This document shows, piece by piece, positions 42,956 through 50,697 of a stretch of 60,841 nt of DNA (the stretch's first letter is position 1; every line of letters starts with the position of its first letter). The stretch is from DASSTY01 sp035760645 (lineage in GTDB: Bacteria; Gemmatimonadota; Gemmatimonadetes; Gemmatimonadales; GWC2-71-9), in NCBI GenBank assembly GCA_035760645.1, contig DASTSO010000093.1, positions 1 through 60,841 of the forward strand, in the 5' to 3' direction. The position numbers and the translations under genes are program-made. The notes under the pieces were generated by a model. It did not search any database. It saw only the letters and a list, made by a program, of their open reading frames with translations, and was not told the origin of the DNA.

Positions 42956-43249
42956 TCACGCCGGCGGCGCGTCGTCCTCTCCCTCGACCGGCTCGTCGTC
43001 GCCCAGCCCCATGAGCCCGCCGCCCATCAGCGCGTCGAGGTCGATGCCGTCGAGGTCGCCCGAGGCCATGCGCTGCTGCGCCTCGAGGAAGAGCTCCTGG
43101 AAGCCCGGCGGCGCCTCGCGCATGAGCGCCTCGACGTCGCCGCCCTGCTGAATCGCCGCCATGAGGCGCTGCATGAAGGCGAGCAGCGCCATCGGGTCGG
43201 CGTCGGGCGGCATCGGCGGCAGGCCGGGGAGATCGGGTTCGTCGGGCAT
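42956..43249 (-). CDS. small acidic hypothetical protein, 97 aa
   Basis: Very acidic and methionine-rich, with Pro-rich ends. Central part: DPMALLAFMQRLMAAIQQGGDVEALMREAPPGFQEL, then LDGIDLDALMGGGLMGLGDD. It reads as two short helices. No signal peptide, no recognisable family. Coding is supported by third-position GC and by the spacing to neighbours (46 bases upstream and 52 downstream). Confidence 0.55.
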   Translation of the reverse strand: MPDEPDLPGLPPMPPDADPMALLAFMQRLMAAIQQGGDVEALMREAPPGFQELFLEAQQRMASGDLDGIDLDALMGGGLMGLGDDEPVEGEDDAPPA

Positions 43250-43294
43250 GGTCGGCTCCTGATCGGGTCCTGAGCGGCGTCGGGAGAGGGGGCG

Positions 43295-43741
43295 TCAGCG
43301 CGCGGCGGCCGCGCGGCCCTGCAGCCCGCCGCGCGGGAGCGCGGGCGTGCGGGGCGGCCGCGCCGGCGGGCCGCCGCGCGCCTCGAGCGCGTGCTCGACG
43401 CGCCAGCGCACCGCGTCCGGCTCGAGCGCGAGCCCCGTGGCGCGCGCGCCGCTCGGGTTCACGCCGACGTAGAGGCCCTGGCGGTCGAGCTCGGGGAGCC
43501 AGCGGTCGCGGAACTCCGCCCACGTGAGCTCCACCGGCTCGTGCAGCCGGTACGCGGGCACGCCCTTGAGGATGCGCTGCACGCGCGAGTGGGTGGACCA
43601 GAACGGCAGCACCCGGCGGCCGCCCGCGTCGAGCGGCGCGGGGAAGCCGGCGCCGTCGCGCACCGTCCAGAGGCGCTGGTGCGCGGCGACGTCGCGATAG
43701 AAGGCGGCCGCCTGCGCGGCGGCGTTCGAGACCGACGACAT
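43295..43741 (-). CDS. DUF2750 family protein
   Basis: A 148-residue protein. It opens with NAAAQAAAFYRDVAAHQRLWTVRDG and contains RRVLPFWSTHSRVQRI, EPVELTWAEFRDRWLPEL and DRQGLYVGVNPSGARATGL, matching the DUF2750 pattern (PFW, a WLP segment and GVN). The Ala/Arg/Pro tail is probably disordered. DUF2750 proteins are small cytoplasmic immunity- or stress-associated proteins of unknown biochemistry. ATG 43741 is chosen because it starts the domain. Confidence 0.8.
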   Translation of the reverse strand: MSSVSNAAAQAAAFYRDVAAHQRLWTVRDGAGFPAPLDAGGRRVLPFWSTHSRVQRILKGVPAYRLHEPVELTWAEFRDRWLPELDRQGLYVGVNPSGARATGLALEPDAVRWRVEHALEARGGPPARPPRTPALPRGGLQGRAAAAR

Positions 43742-43916
43742 CCATCCCCCCGGGCGCAGGTGTCTCCCTGCACGATACCAGCGGCCGCGGAGGAACTCCA
43801 CCATCGCGCGACCCGCCCGGCTGTGGGCCCGCTCACCGTCCCGCCCCGCGGGGCCGCGTAGACTGGGCCCGACGGCACGGTGGCAGGGGGCCTCAACTCG
43901 CATCGGGAGGTGGAGG

Positions 43917-44450
43917 ATGACGCGGAGCCTCGAGCGGCAACTGCGGAAGGTGGGAATGGGCGTCGCGCTGGCCGCGGCGCTCGGCGCGCTGGCCGCCACG
44001 CCGGCCCACGCCCAGGGCCGCGTCCGCTTCGGCCTGGGCGGCACCGGCGACTTCGGGCTCGAGAGCGGCCAGGGCTCGCGCTTCGGCGGCATGGTGCTCG
44101 CCGACATCGGCGCGCGCCGCCGCCCGCTGGGCCTGCGGCTCGACTTCACCCTGCTACGCGGCCAGAGCCGGTGGTCCGAGGTCGGCACCGGTGCGCTCAC
44201 GTGGACCTTCCACACCCCGCTCTCGATCTTCCACCCCTACCTGCTCGCCGGCGGCGGCGTCTACCACGCCCCCGACTTCACCCACCCGATGGCGAAGTTC
44301 GGCGGCGGGCTCGACTACCACGTCGCGCACCGCAATCGCGGCACCGTGCTCTTCCTCGAGCCCACCTTCAACCTGATCTTCGCCGGCAGCGACGCGGGCG
44401 GGACGTTCAAGAGCATCCAGCTCAATCTGGGACTGAAGTTCGGGGACTGA
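43917..44450 (+). CDS. outer-membrane beta-barrel protein, 177 aa
   Basis: A signal peptide (GVALAAALGALAATPAHAQG) is followed by eight amphipathic strands, for example RVRFGLGGTGDFGLE, RFGGMVLADIGARRRPLGLRLDFTLL, LFLEPTFNLIFAG and a C-terminal SIQLNLGLKFGD with aromatic residues near the end, the usual outer-membrane sorting signal. GGGAGGTGGAGG precedes ATG 43917. Probably an OmpA/OmpW-like small barrel; ligand unknown. A possible -10 (TAGACT, near 43859) lies upstream. Confidence 0.8.
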   Translation: MTRSLERQLRKVGMGVALAAALGALAATPAHAQGRVRFGLGGTGDFGLESGQGSRFGGMVLADIGARRRPLGLRLDFTLLRGQSRWSEVGTGALTWTFHTPLSIFHPYLLAGGGVYHAPDFTHPMAKFGGGLDYHVAHRNRGTVLFLEPTFNLIFAGSDAGGTFKSIQLNLGLKFGD

Positions 44451-44456
44451 GCGGCA

Positions 44457-44786
44457 TCACGACGATTCTCCCGTCGAGGCGACCTTGAGCCCCACGATCC
44501 CCGCGACGATCAGCGCGATGCAGACGAGCCGCATCGCGGTCGCCGGCTCGCGGAAGAGGACGATGCCGAGCACCGCCGTGCCCACGGTGCCGATCCCGGT
44601 CCACACGGCGTAGGCCGTCCCGAGCGGCAGCGTGCGCACCGCGGCGCCGAGGAGCGCCATGCTCCCGATCAGCGCCACGACGGTCCCGACGCTCGGCCAG
44701 AGCCGCGTGAAGCCTTCGGTGTACTTGAGCCCCACGGCCCACCCGATCTCCAGCAGCCCGGCGACGACGAGGACGATCCAGGCCAT
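44457..44786 (-). CDS. gdx: guanidinium exporter Gdx (SugE), SMR family
   Basis: A 109-residue four-helix SMR transporter. It opens MAWIVLVVAGLLEIGWAVGL with the conserved Glu and Trp of helix 1, then KYTEGFTRLWPS, GTAYAVWTGIGTVGTAVLG and a final IALIVAGIVGLK. These features match Gdx rather than EmrE. It exchanges guanidinium for protons across the inner membrane, working as an antiparallel dimer. A guanidine-II riboswitch lies in its leader with only 16 bases to the ribosome site GGAGGTGGGG, so guanidine should induce it. It is convergent with the barrel gene. Confidence 0.94.
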   Translation of the reverse strand: MAWIVLVVAGLLEIGWAVGLKYTEGFTRLWPSVGTVVALIGSMALLGAAVRTLPLGTAYAVWTGIGTVGTAVLGIVLFREPATAMRLVCIALIVAGIVGLKVASTGESS

Positions 44787-44803
44787 CCCCACCTCCACGG
44801 CAG

Positions 44804-44858
44804 ATGTAGGGTCGTCCCTACCTGGACAGGAGCGGCCGGGGGTCGTCCCCCGGCCGTT
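44804..44858 (-). promoter_or_regulatory. guanidine-II (mini-ykkC) riboswitch
   Basis: On the minus strand two hairpins carry identical ACGA loops: CGGCCGGGGG-ACGA-CCCCCGGCCG (44856-44833) and GTAGGG-ACGA-CCCTAC (44821-44806). Two ACGR-loop hairpins separated by a short linker are the definition of guanidine-II riboswitches. It lies just upstream of the ribosome site of gdx, so binding of guanidine would expose or free translation initiation. Confidence 0.92.
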
Positions 44859-44929
44859 TCGAACCGCGGAGTCTAGCGTGCCCCCGTGCGGCGGTGCAGG
44901 GGCCGCGGCCGGCCGCGGCACGCCGTGCC

Positions 44930-45238
44930 TCACGCGCCGTAGGCGAGTCCGTCCATGAGCTCGGCGAAGCGCGTCCAGGGGATCCGCTTGCGCAGCTGGC
45001 GCCGGCCGCCGCGCCAGTAGAGCGAGCCGCGCCCGATCTCGAGGTCGCCCACCTTCTCGCGGCTGGCGTAGATCTCGAGGTGGAGCGAGGTGCCCGCCTT
45101 CGTCAGCTCGTGCACCTTGAGCACCGCCCGCACCGCGTGCCGCCGCTCCCGCGCCGCCGTCCGCGCAGCCGTCCGCGCAGCCGTCCGCTTCACCGTCCGC
45201 TTCGCCGTCCGCCGTGCCGCCTGCGCCGCTCTGGGCAT
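44930..45238 (-). CDS. hypothetical protein with repetitive basic N-terminus
   Basis: A 102-residue protein. The first 35 residues are an Arg/Thr/Ala/Lys repeat (RTAKRTVKRTAARTAART) encoded by tandem 12-bp units, then a folded part: LKVHELTKAGTSLHLEIYAS, KVGDLEIGRGSLYWRGG and RKRIPWTRFAELMDGLA. Charge suggests nucleic-acid binding. GAGGAGGCACGG precedes ATG 45238. It is 10 bases after the TPM gene on the same strand and may be co-transcribed with it. Confidence 0.6.
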   Translation of the reverse strand: MPRAAQAARRTAKRTVKRTAARTAARTAARERRHAVRAVLKVHELTKAGTSLHLEIYASREKVGDLEIGRGSLYWRGGRRQLRKRIPWTRFAELMDGLAYGA

Positions 45239-45248
45239 CCGTGCCTCC

Positions 45249-46475
45249 TCAGTAGCTCGATCCCCCGCCCCCGCCGCTCGTCGCGCCCGAGCCGCCGAAG
45301 CCGCCGCCCCCTCCGCCACCCCCGCCCCCGCCCCCGCCGCCCGAGGAGCCCGACGACGCCTGCTTGCGCGGCAGCACGACGCGCTCGCTCCACGTCGTCT
45401 CGCACGCCACGCAGTGATGCGTGTCCTCGGCGACGCCGGTGCTCGTGTAGGTCGGCTCCTCGACGACGTGCCGCGTCGTCTTGCAGGTGCGCCGGTGACA
45501 CTCGCGGCACTCGTGGTACATCGTGAACACCTTGCGGTACGGCAGCACCAGCCGCTCGCCGCAGGCGCCGCAGACCCAGACGTCGTAGTCCACGCTGCGC
45601 ACCCGCTCCTCGACGCGCTGCCCGGGCGCGAGCGCCGCGTCGTCCTGCACCTCGTCGAGCCGCGTCATCGGCTGCCCGCACCGCGGACAGCGCCGCGGCC
45701 GCCGGCGCCGCCAGCGCAGCGTGCCCACCGCCACGCCGCCCACGCCCGCGAGCCCCGCCGGGATCCACCACCATCGGAACCCGCCGCCCTCGTCCCCGTC
45801 CGCCGGCGCCGCCGCCGCAGGCGCCGCGGCCGCCGCCGGCGCGCCGGCGCTCGTGAGCCCGCGCGGCTCGGCCACCGCGTGCAGCCGCGCGGCGATCGCG
45901 TCCACGCCCGCGCCGACCGCGGCGGCGTAGTCGCGCGCCTTGAGGTGCGGCACGATGCGGTCGCGGCAGATCGTCCCGCTCGCGGCGTCCGTCACCGCGC
46001 CCTCCGCGCCGGTGCCCGTCGTGATCCAGCACTGTCCCTTGCGGTCGGGCGCGAGCTCCTTCGGCACGAGGAGGAGCAGCACGCCGAGGTTGCGGCGGGC
46101 CGAGCCCAGGGTGTCGATGCGGCCGATGCGCCAGGTGCGGTAGACCGCGACGCCGACCTCCGCGGGCGTATAGCCCTCGAGCGAGGGGAGGATCGCGACG
46201 CCCACGTCGCCGTAGCCCGAGTCCTGCAGCGCGCGCAGGCGCGCGTTCAGCGCGGCGCGCGCGTCCGCGGCGAGCACGCCGGGGACGTCGGCGATGAACC
46301 CCGCCGGCGCCGGCGAGGGCGGCACCACGCGGGCGATGCGGCCGGTGACGGGCGGGACGGGCGGCCGCGCCCGCGCCTGCGCGCGGAGCGCCGCGGGCGG
46401 CAGCGGCGCGGCGAGGAGGAACAGCAGCAGGGCGCGCGCACCGAACGTGGTGCGGCGGGACGCGGATCGGCGCAT
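45249..46475 (-). CDS. secreted TPM-domain protein with zinc ribbon and poly-Gly tail
   Basis: 408 residues. A signal peptide, then the TPM domain (about residues 60-230) with VPGVLAADARAALNARLRAL, DVGVAILPSLEGYTPAEVGVA and KARDYAAAVGAGVDAIAARL. After a transmembrane segment (WWWIPAGLAGVGGVAVG) comes a cytoplasmic zinc-ribbon-like region with CPRCGQP, CGACGER, CRECHRRTC and CVACETTW. The chain ends in SSGSSGGGG followed by a long Gly run and SSY. TPM proteins act in photosystem II repair in plants and as envelope phosphatases in bacteria. The Gly-rich end recalls YgcG-type proteins. Confidence 0.85.
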   Translation of the reverse strand: MRRSASRRTTFGARALLLFLLAAPLPPAALRAQARARPPVPPVTGRIARVVPPSPAPAGFIADVPGVLAADARAALNARLRALQDSGYGDVGVAILPSLEGYTPAEVGVAVYRTWRIGRIDTLGSARRNLGVLLLLVPKELAPDRKGQCWITTGTGAEGAVTDAASGTICRDRIVPHLKARDYAAAVGAGVDAIAARLHAVAEPRGLTSAGAPAAAAAPAAAAPADGDEGGGFRWWWIPAGLAGVGGVAVGTLRWRRRRPRRCPRCGQPMTRLDEVQDDAALAPGQRVEERVRSVDYDVWVCGACGERLVLPYRKVFTMYHECRECHRRTCKTTRHVVEEPTYTSTGVAEDTHHCVACETTWSERVVLPRKQASSGSSGGGGGGGGGGGGGGFGGSGATSGGGGGSSY

Positions 46476-46569
46476 GGGGATCGGCCGGTCAGAGGCGATG
46501 CGGGTGGTCTCCCTGCAATCTAGGGCCGCCGCCCGCCCGGGGCAGCCCTCCCGGCGCCCGCGGCCCCAC

Positions 46570-46598
46570 TTCACCGGGTTCGCCCCGCGCGTTATGTT
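46570..46598 (+). promoter_or_regulatory. candidate promoter of the 46715 barrel gene
   Basis: TTCACC (46570-46575) and TATGTT (46593-46598) are 17 bases apart, each matching the sigma-70 consensus at four of six positions. It is 117 bases upstream of the start codon, with the 16-bp tandem repeat in the predicted leader. Confidence 0.45.
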
Positions 46599-46608
46599 CA
46601 CCGCCCCC

Positions 46609-46640
46609 CGAAGCAGTGCCTTGTCGAAGCAGTGCCTTGC
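46609..46640 (+). repeat. two tandem copies of a 16-bp unit in the leader
   Basis: CGAAGCAGTGCCTTG(T/C) occurs at 46609-46624 and 46625-46640. It lies between the candidate promoter and the barrel start, so it would be transcribed. No pairing partner is seen; it may be a protein-binding or slippage repeat. Confidence 0.75.
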
Positions 46641-46714
46641 CGCAGGCGCCGGATCCCCGGCGCCAGCAGGGGTGGGCGGCGGCCGCTGCGACTCCGTTCA
46701 CCTCAGGAGGCAGT

Positions 46715-47323
46715 ATGAAGCGTGGTCTTCTGTTCGCGATGGGTCTCGCGAGCGCGTTCGCGATGACGTCGACGGCGCAGGCGCAGACGGCGGCGCCGCT
46801 GCGTCAGGGCTTCTTCCTCAGCGCCGGCCTCGGCGCCGGCTCGGCCGGCCTGACGACCTCGAGCGCGGGCGTCAGCACCAGCAGCGACCGTGAGTTCGGT
46901 CCGGTCGCCTCGATCCGTCTCGGCCTGGCCGTCAGCCCGAGCCTGATCCTCAGCATCGAGAGCACCGCCTGGACGAAGTCCTACGAGGACACCGACCTCG
47001 GCAACGGCCGGGCGACCCTCGGCGTCGCCGGCATCAACGCGGCGTTCTATCCCACGCCGAAGGCGCCGGTCTTCGTGAAGCTCGGCGTCGGCGGCGGTCT
47101 CACGCAGTTCAAGCCCGATGCGAGCGGCACCAAGGTCGAGTCGTTCGGGCTCGGCGGCACCGTCGGCGTCGGCTACGACGTCCGGGTCGGCGGCATCTTC
47201 CTCACGCCGTTCGTGGACTACGTGAAGGCCTTCAACGCCACCGCCAAGGTCGACGGGTCGAAGACGGACGCGAAGCTCGGCTCGAACACCATCCAGGGCG
47301 GCGTCGCCATCACGCTCTACTGA
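46715..47323 (+). CDS. outer-membrane beta-barrel protein, 202 aa
   Basis: A signal peptide (LLFAMGLASAFAMTSTAQAQ) and a barrel of about eight strands: RQGFFLSAGLGAGSAGL, REFGPVASIRLGLAVSPSLILSIE, ATLGVAGINAAFYPTPKAPVFVKLGVGGG, TVGVGYDVRVGGIFLTPFVDYV, with the C-terminal GVAITLY ending in an aromatic residue, the outer-membrane sorting signal. AGGAGG lies 6 bases before ATG 46715. Related in shape to the 43917 protein but not an obvious duplicate. Function unknown. A strong terminator follows at 47350. Confidence 0.82.
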   Translation: MKRGLLFAMGLASAFAMTSTAQAQTAAPLRQGFFLSAGLGAGSAGLTTSSAGVSTSSDREFGPVASIRLGLAVSPSLILSIESTAWTKSYEDTDLGNGRATLGVAGINAAFYPTPKAPVFVKLGVGGGLTQFKPDASGTKVESFGLGGTVGVGYDVRVGGIFLTPFVDYVKAFNATAKVDGSKTDAKLGSNTIQGGVAITLY

Positions 47324-47349
47324 GCGCCCCCCGCAGACCGTACGCGACG

Positions 47350-47382
47350 CGCGCCCCGGGACCGCAGCGGTCCCGGGGCGCG
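47350..47382. terminator. intrinsic terminator after barrel gene
   Basis: CGCGCCCCGGGACCGC (47350-47365) pairs perfectly with its reverse complement (47367-47382), followed by CGTTCGTT. It also separates the convergent lipoprotein gene. Confidence 0.8.
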
Positions 47383-47405
47383 CGTTCGTTGCCCGCCGCC
47401 GTCCC

Positions 47406-47861
47406 CTAGTCGCCCAGCACCGGGAGCCGCACCGTCACCGTGTCGAGCCGCCGCGCGCCGCTGGTCTTGTCGAAGCGGTAGCCGATCACGCGCAGCACGC
47501 CCTCGCCGCCCGCCGTGAAGCGCAGCATCACCGGATGCGGCTGCGGCGCGATGTCGCGGGTGCACTCGACGTCCGCCGGCGCGACGAGATCGTACGGCGT
47601 CACCGTCGCCAGCGTGTCCTCCTGGTCCACCACCGCGTGGTCGGGCTTCGTGCACGAGCTGGGCCCGAAGCTGTTCACGATGACCTGCGAGGCCTTCCCC
47701 GCCACGAGCGGCGCGGGCGTGAGGACGAGCGACTGGCTCGGCGCCCCCTCGATGGTGCCGATCACGACGAGCGCGCCCGGCCCCAGATCGGGCCCCGAGC
47801 TGCAGCCCGCCGCCAGCACGAGCCCGAGCGCCAGCCCGGCGCGCAGGACCGATGACGTCAT
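47406..47861 (-). CDS. hypothetical lipoprotein, 151 aa
   Basis: Lipobox LAAGCSS (Cys about 20) then a beta-rich domain: ALVVIGTIEGAPSQSLVLTP, DTLATVTPYDLVAPADVE, HPVMLRFTAGGEGVLRVIGY and RRLDTVTVRLPVLGD. Two Cys residues (SSCTKP and VECTR) could form a disulfide. No family recognised. It is 63 bases from the GNAT gene and may share its transcript. Confidence 0.65.
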   Translation of the reverse strand: MTSSVLRAGLALGLVLAAGCSSGPDLGPGALVVIGTIEGAPSQSLVLTPAPLVAGKASQVIVNSFGPSSCTKPDHAVVDQEDTLATVTPYDLVAPADVECTRDIAPQPHPVMLRFTAGGEGVLRVIGYRFDKTSGARRLDTVTVRLPVLGD

Positions 47862-47923
47862 GCGTTGCTCCTGTCTATTGCGATGCGAAACGTCTGCGAC
47901 GCGAACCGTCGAGACCGCCCGCG

Positions 47924-48502
47924 TCACGCGGGGTCGATCTCCCGGCCCATGAGGATCGTGTCGCGGAAGCGGCCGTCGATCACGATGTCGCGGCTCAGGC
48001 GCCCCTCGAGCACGAAGCCCAGCGCCTCGTAGAGCGCGATCGCGCGCGCGTTCTCGGGCTGGACGCGCAGGTTGATCTTGCGCACCACGCCGCCCGCCGC
48101 GGCCCACTCGAGCAGCAGCTCGATCATCCGCCGGCCCACGCCCGAGCCCCAGCACTCGCGCGCCACGCTGATGCCGAACTCGCCCACGTGGCGCAGCCGC
48201 GCGCGGTCGCCGCCGCTGAAGGTGAGGCACGCGACGACGTGCCCCGCCTCCCCCGCGCGCTCGGCGACGAGCGCGAGCGCGTTGTCGCTCGCCGCCATCG
48301 TGGCGAGCAGCGCGCGCTGGTCCGCCTCGCTGCGCCCCGGGCCCTCGGGGCCGAAGCTCAGGAACGGCGTCTCGCCGCCCGCCGCGTGCATGTGCGCGAG
48401 GACCGCGGCCGCGTCGTCCGCGGTGGCGCGCCGGATCCGCACCGGCCGGCCGTCGCGCCCCGTCACCTCGGCGAGCCAGTCCACCACGGCGCCTTCAGCC
48501 AC
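47924..48502 (-). CDS. GNAT-family N-acetyltransferase
   Basis: A 192-residue protein with VRIRRATADDAAAVLAHM at the start, LVAERAGEAGHVVACLTF, the acetyl-CoA motif VARECWGSGVGRRMIELLLE (R/Q-x-x-G-x-G/A) and LRVQPENARAIALYEALGF. This is a standard GNAT fold; substrate unknown. It overlaps the DinB gene by 8 bases, implying coupled translation. Several other GNAT and VOC genes follow downstream in the same direction. Confidence 0.9.
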   Translation of the reverse strand: MAEGAVVDWLAEVTGRDGRPVRIRRATADDAAAVLAHMHAAGGETPFLSFGPEGPGRSEADQRALLATMAASDNALALVAERAGEAGHVVACLTFSGGDRARLRHVGEFGISVARECWGSGVGRRMIELLLEWAAAGGVVRKINLRVQPENARAIALYEALGFVLEGRLSRDIVIDGRFRDTILMGREIDPA

Positions 48503-49049
48503 CGACCGCGGCCCGGATGCGCGCGAGCTGGCGCAGGTGCACCAGGTCGTGCGCCGCGTAGAGCCGCATCAGGTGCTCGAGACTCTCCTCGCCGCGCTCG
48601 GCGTGGAGGCCCACCCGCGCGCGCTCGGCCGGCGAGAGCCGCTCGAAGAGCCGGACGTTGGCGCGGCGCAGCAGCGCGAACTCCTCGAGCGCGGGCTCGA
48701 CGTCCGGGTCGGCCGCGTGCAGCCGCTCGATCCAGCGGTCCTGGTCGTACCCCGGGAGCGCCGGCCGGTCGTGCGCGAGCACCATGCGAAAGCGGAACGA
48801 TCCGACCAGCTCGGAGTCGGTGAGATGCCAGAGCACCTGCGCCATGGACCACTTCCCCGGCGCCTCGGCCCGCGCGAGCTGCCCGGGCGAGAGGCCGTCC
48901 ACCGCGCGCCGAAGCGCCGCCGGCGTCTCGCGCAGCACCGCGAGCGGGTCGCGGTCGCCCAGGGTGGCGAGGAGCGAGGCGACGTACGCCTGCACCCGGT
49001 CGGGCGCGTCGCCGAAGCGGTTGGCGAACTCGGAGACGGGCGTCGTCAT
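48495..49049 (-). CDS. DinB-family metalloenzyme-like protein
   Basis: A 184-residue four-helix bundle of the DinB/YfiT type, with GKWSMAQVLWHLTDSE (first His of the metal site), an internal His (HAERGEESLEHLMRL, about 145) and HDLVHLRQLARIRAAVGG near the end. DinB proteins bind a divalent metal and are induced by stress; most have unknown substrates. ATG 49049 overlaps the stop of the DUF1697 gene and its own stop overlaps the GNAT start. Confidence 0.88.
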   Translation of the reverse strand: MTTPVSEFANRFGDAPDRVQAYVASLLATLGDRDPLAVLRETPAALRRAVDGLSPGQLARAEAPGKWSMAQVLWHLTDSELVGSFRFRMVLAHDRPALPGYDQDRWIERLHAADPDVEPALEEFALLRRANVRLFERLSPAERARVGLHAERGEESLEHLMRLYAAHDLVHLRQLARIRAAVGG

Positions 49050-49609
49050 GGCGTGTCCTTTCCGGCGCCCGCGAGGGCGTGGAGCTTCGTGATGGTGGTC
49101 CAGTTGCGCGTCGTCAGCCCGTCGCCCAGCGCGCGGCCCATCGCCGCGAGGAGCGGACTCTCGAGGATCCCGTCGGGGCACCAGAGATACGCGGCGCGCG
49201 CGCCGACCGCCAGCGCCCCCGGCGCCCAGTCGCGCCCCACGAGCCCGGCGAGCCGCGCCGCGCCACCGCGCTCGCGGAAGACGGCGACGAGGTAGCGCGA
49301 CGGATCGGCGGCGAGCGCGCCGAACGGCTCGGCGGCCACGATCGCCGCGAGCTCGTCGGCCCCGAGCCCCGTCACGCGTGCGGTGAGGCCGAGCTCGGCG
49401 GCGAGCGCCGCCTCGATGCGCGCCGCCGCCTTTGCCGCGGCTGCCGCCGGCTGCCCGCCCGGCGCGCGGAAGACGACGTTGCCGCTGTTGAGCAGCGTGC
49501 GCACGTCGGCGTAGCCCAACCCCGCGACGAGCGCGCGCAGGTCGGCCATCGCGACGCGCTTCGCCCGGCCGACGTTGATGCCGCGGAGCAGCGCGATGCA
49601 GGTGCTCAC
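49046..49609 (-). CDS. DUF1697 family protein
   Basis: A 187-residue protein starting at GTG 49609, overlapping the upstream stop. It opens with CIALLRGINVGRAKRVAMA and continues LVAGLGYADVRTLLNSGNVVF, TGLGADELAAIVAAEPFG, YLVAVFRERGG and AYLWCPDGILESPLLAAMG, ending with TRNWTTITKLHALA. These are the DUF1697 hallmarks (RGINVG, NSGNV, TxRNW). Cytoplasmic, function unknown, common in soil bacteria. It sits in a densely overlapping gene run. Confidence 0.9.
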   Translation of the reverse strand: MSTCIALLRGINVGRAKRVAMADLRALVAGLGYADVRTLLNSGNVVFRAPGGQPAAAAAKAAARIEAALAAELGLTARVTGLGADELAAIVAAEPFGALAADPSRYLVAVFRERGGAARLAGLVGRDWAPGALAVGARAAYLWCPDGILESPLLAAMGRALGDGLTTRNWTTITKLHALAGAGKDTP

Positions 49610-50064
49610 CGCGGCCCGCTGCCGTACCCGCGCGCCATCCCGGTCGCCGCGACGACCATGAGCACCACGAGCACCGCCTGCGCCACGCTGATCCGCGCGA
49701 GGGCGCCCGCGCCCGCCGGATCCGGCATGGTCCCCCGCGCGAGGCGCCGGCGCCAGCCGATGAAGACGAGCATCGGCCGCAGCTCGAGGACGAGGATGAG
49801 GGCGAGCAGCGCCATCTTGCCCCAGAACAGGTGGTTCCCGACGTAGTACGCCGTCGCCTTCTCGGTGCCCGCGAGCAGGCGCCAGAGGCCGGTCGCGATC
49901 CAGACCAGCGCCGCGACCCCCCACCACGCGTCGGCGGCGAGGACGCGCGCGGCGCCCTCCCGGTCGAGCGGCCCGCGCAGCGCGCGGCCGCGCGCCCAGA
50001 CCGCGCCGAGGCCGACGCCCAACGCGAGCAGGTGCAGCGCCGCGAGCGACCAGCGCAGCGTCAT
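49606..50064 (-). CDS. DUF2214-like membrane protein, 152 aa
   Basis: Four hydrophobic segments: LAALHLLALGVGLGAVW, ADAWWGVAALVWIATGLW, MALLALILVLELRPML and ISVAQAVLVVLMVVAATGM. DUF2214-type features include HLLALG near the start and the GLWRLL and KMALLALILVLE segments. Predicted inner-membrane protein of unknown role. ATG 50064 overlaps no neighbour but the stop overlaps the DUF1697 start (GTGA). Confidence 0.8.
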   Translation of the reverse strand: MTLRWSLAALHLLALGVGLGAVWARGRALRGPLDREGAARVLAADAWWGVAALVWIATGLWRLLAGTEKATAYYVGNHLFWGKMALLALILVLELRPMLVFIGWRRRLARGTMPDPAGAGALARISVAQAVLVVLMVVAATGMARGYGSGPR

Positions 50065-50106
50065 GGGCGAGCCTTCCCGTCCGTGGCCGTGATCATCGCA
50101 CCGCCG

Positions 50107-50697
50107 TCAGTAGATCGTCTCGCCCGCGTCGAGCATCGCCACGAACTTCTCGATGCGGCGGCGGCGCGTCTCGTCCCGCTTCGCGTCCGTGATCCGGTAG
50201 AGGATCGCGTAGCGGTTCCGCGCGTCGAGCTGCTCGAAGAAGCGCCGGGCGCGGGGCCGCGCGGCGAGCGCCTGCTGCAGGTCGTCGGGCACGGTGATCG
50301 TGCTCGCCGGCGCGTACGCCGCCGCCCAGCGGCCGTCGCGCTGCGCCGCCTCGATCTCCCGCACCCCCGCCGGCCGCATCCGGCCGGCCGCAAGCAGCCG
50401 CTCGGCCGCCGCGCGGTTGACCTGCGACCACTTGCTGCGCGGCCGCCGCGGCGTGAAGCGCTGGAGCCAGAAGCCCGCGTCGGCGCGGGCCACCTGGCCG
50501 TCGATCCACCCGAAGCAGAGCGCGGTCTCGAGCGCCTCGGCCTTCGACACCGACGCGACGCCGGTGCCCTGCTTCGCGATCCGCAGCCAGAGCCCGGCCG
50601 CGCTCGCGTGGTGCGCCTCGAGCCATGCCTCCCACGCCGCCTGCGTGGCGAAGGCGAGGACCGGCAGGCCGTCCTTCCCGACGAGCGCGTCGGTCAC
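50107..50697 (-). CDS. YdeI/OmpD-associated family protein
   Basis: A 196-residue protein from GTG 50697, which overlaps the OsmC stop. Features of the YdeI family are present: AWEAWLEAHHASAAGLWLRIAK, ETALCFGWIDGQVARAD, FWLQRFTPRRPRSKWSQVN and a second half with AAYAPASTITVPDDLQQAL and ILYRITDAKRDETRRRRIEK. Members are cytoplasmic, of unknown function, sometimes linked to stress or envelope biogenesis. It belongs to the same minus-strand gene run. Confidence 0.88.
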   Translation of the reverse strand: MTDALVGKDGLPVLAFATQAAWEAWLEAHHASAAGLWLRIAKQGTGVASVSKAEALETALCFGWIDGQVARADAGFWLQRFTPRRPRSKWSQVNRAAAERLLAAGRMRPAGVREIEAAQRDGRWAAAYAPASTITVPDDLQQALAARPRARRFFEQLDARNRYAILYRITDAKRDETRRRRIEKFVAMLDAGETIY

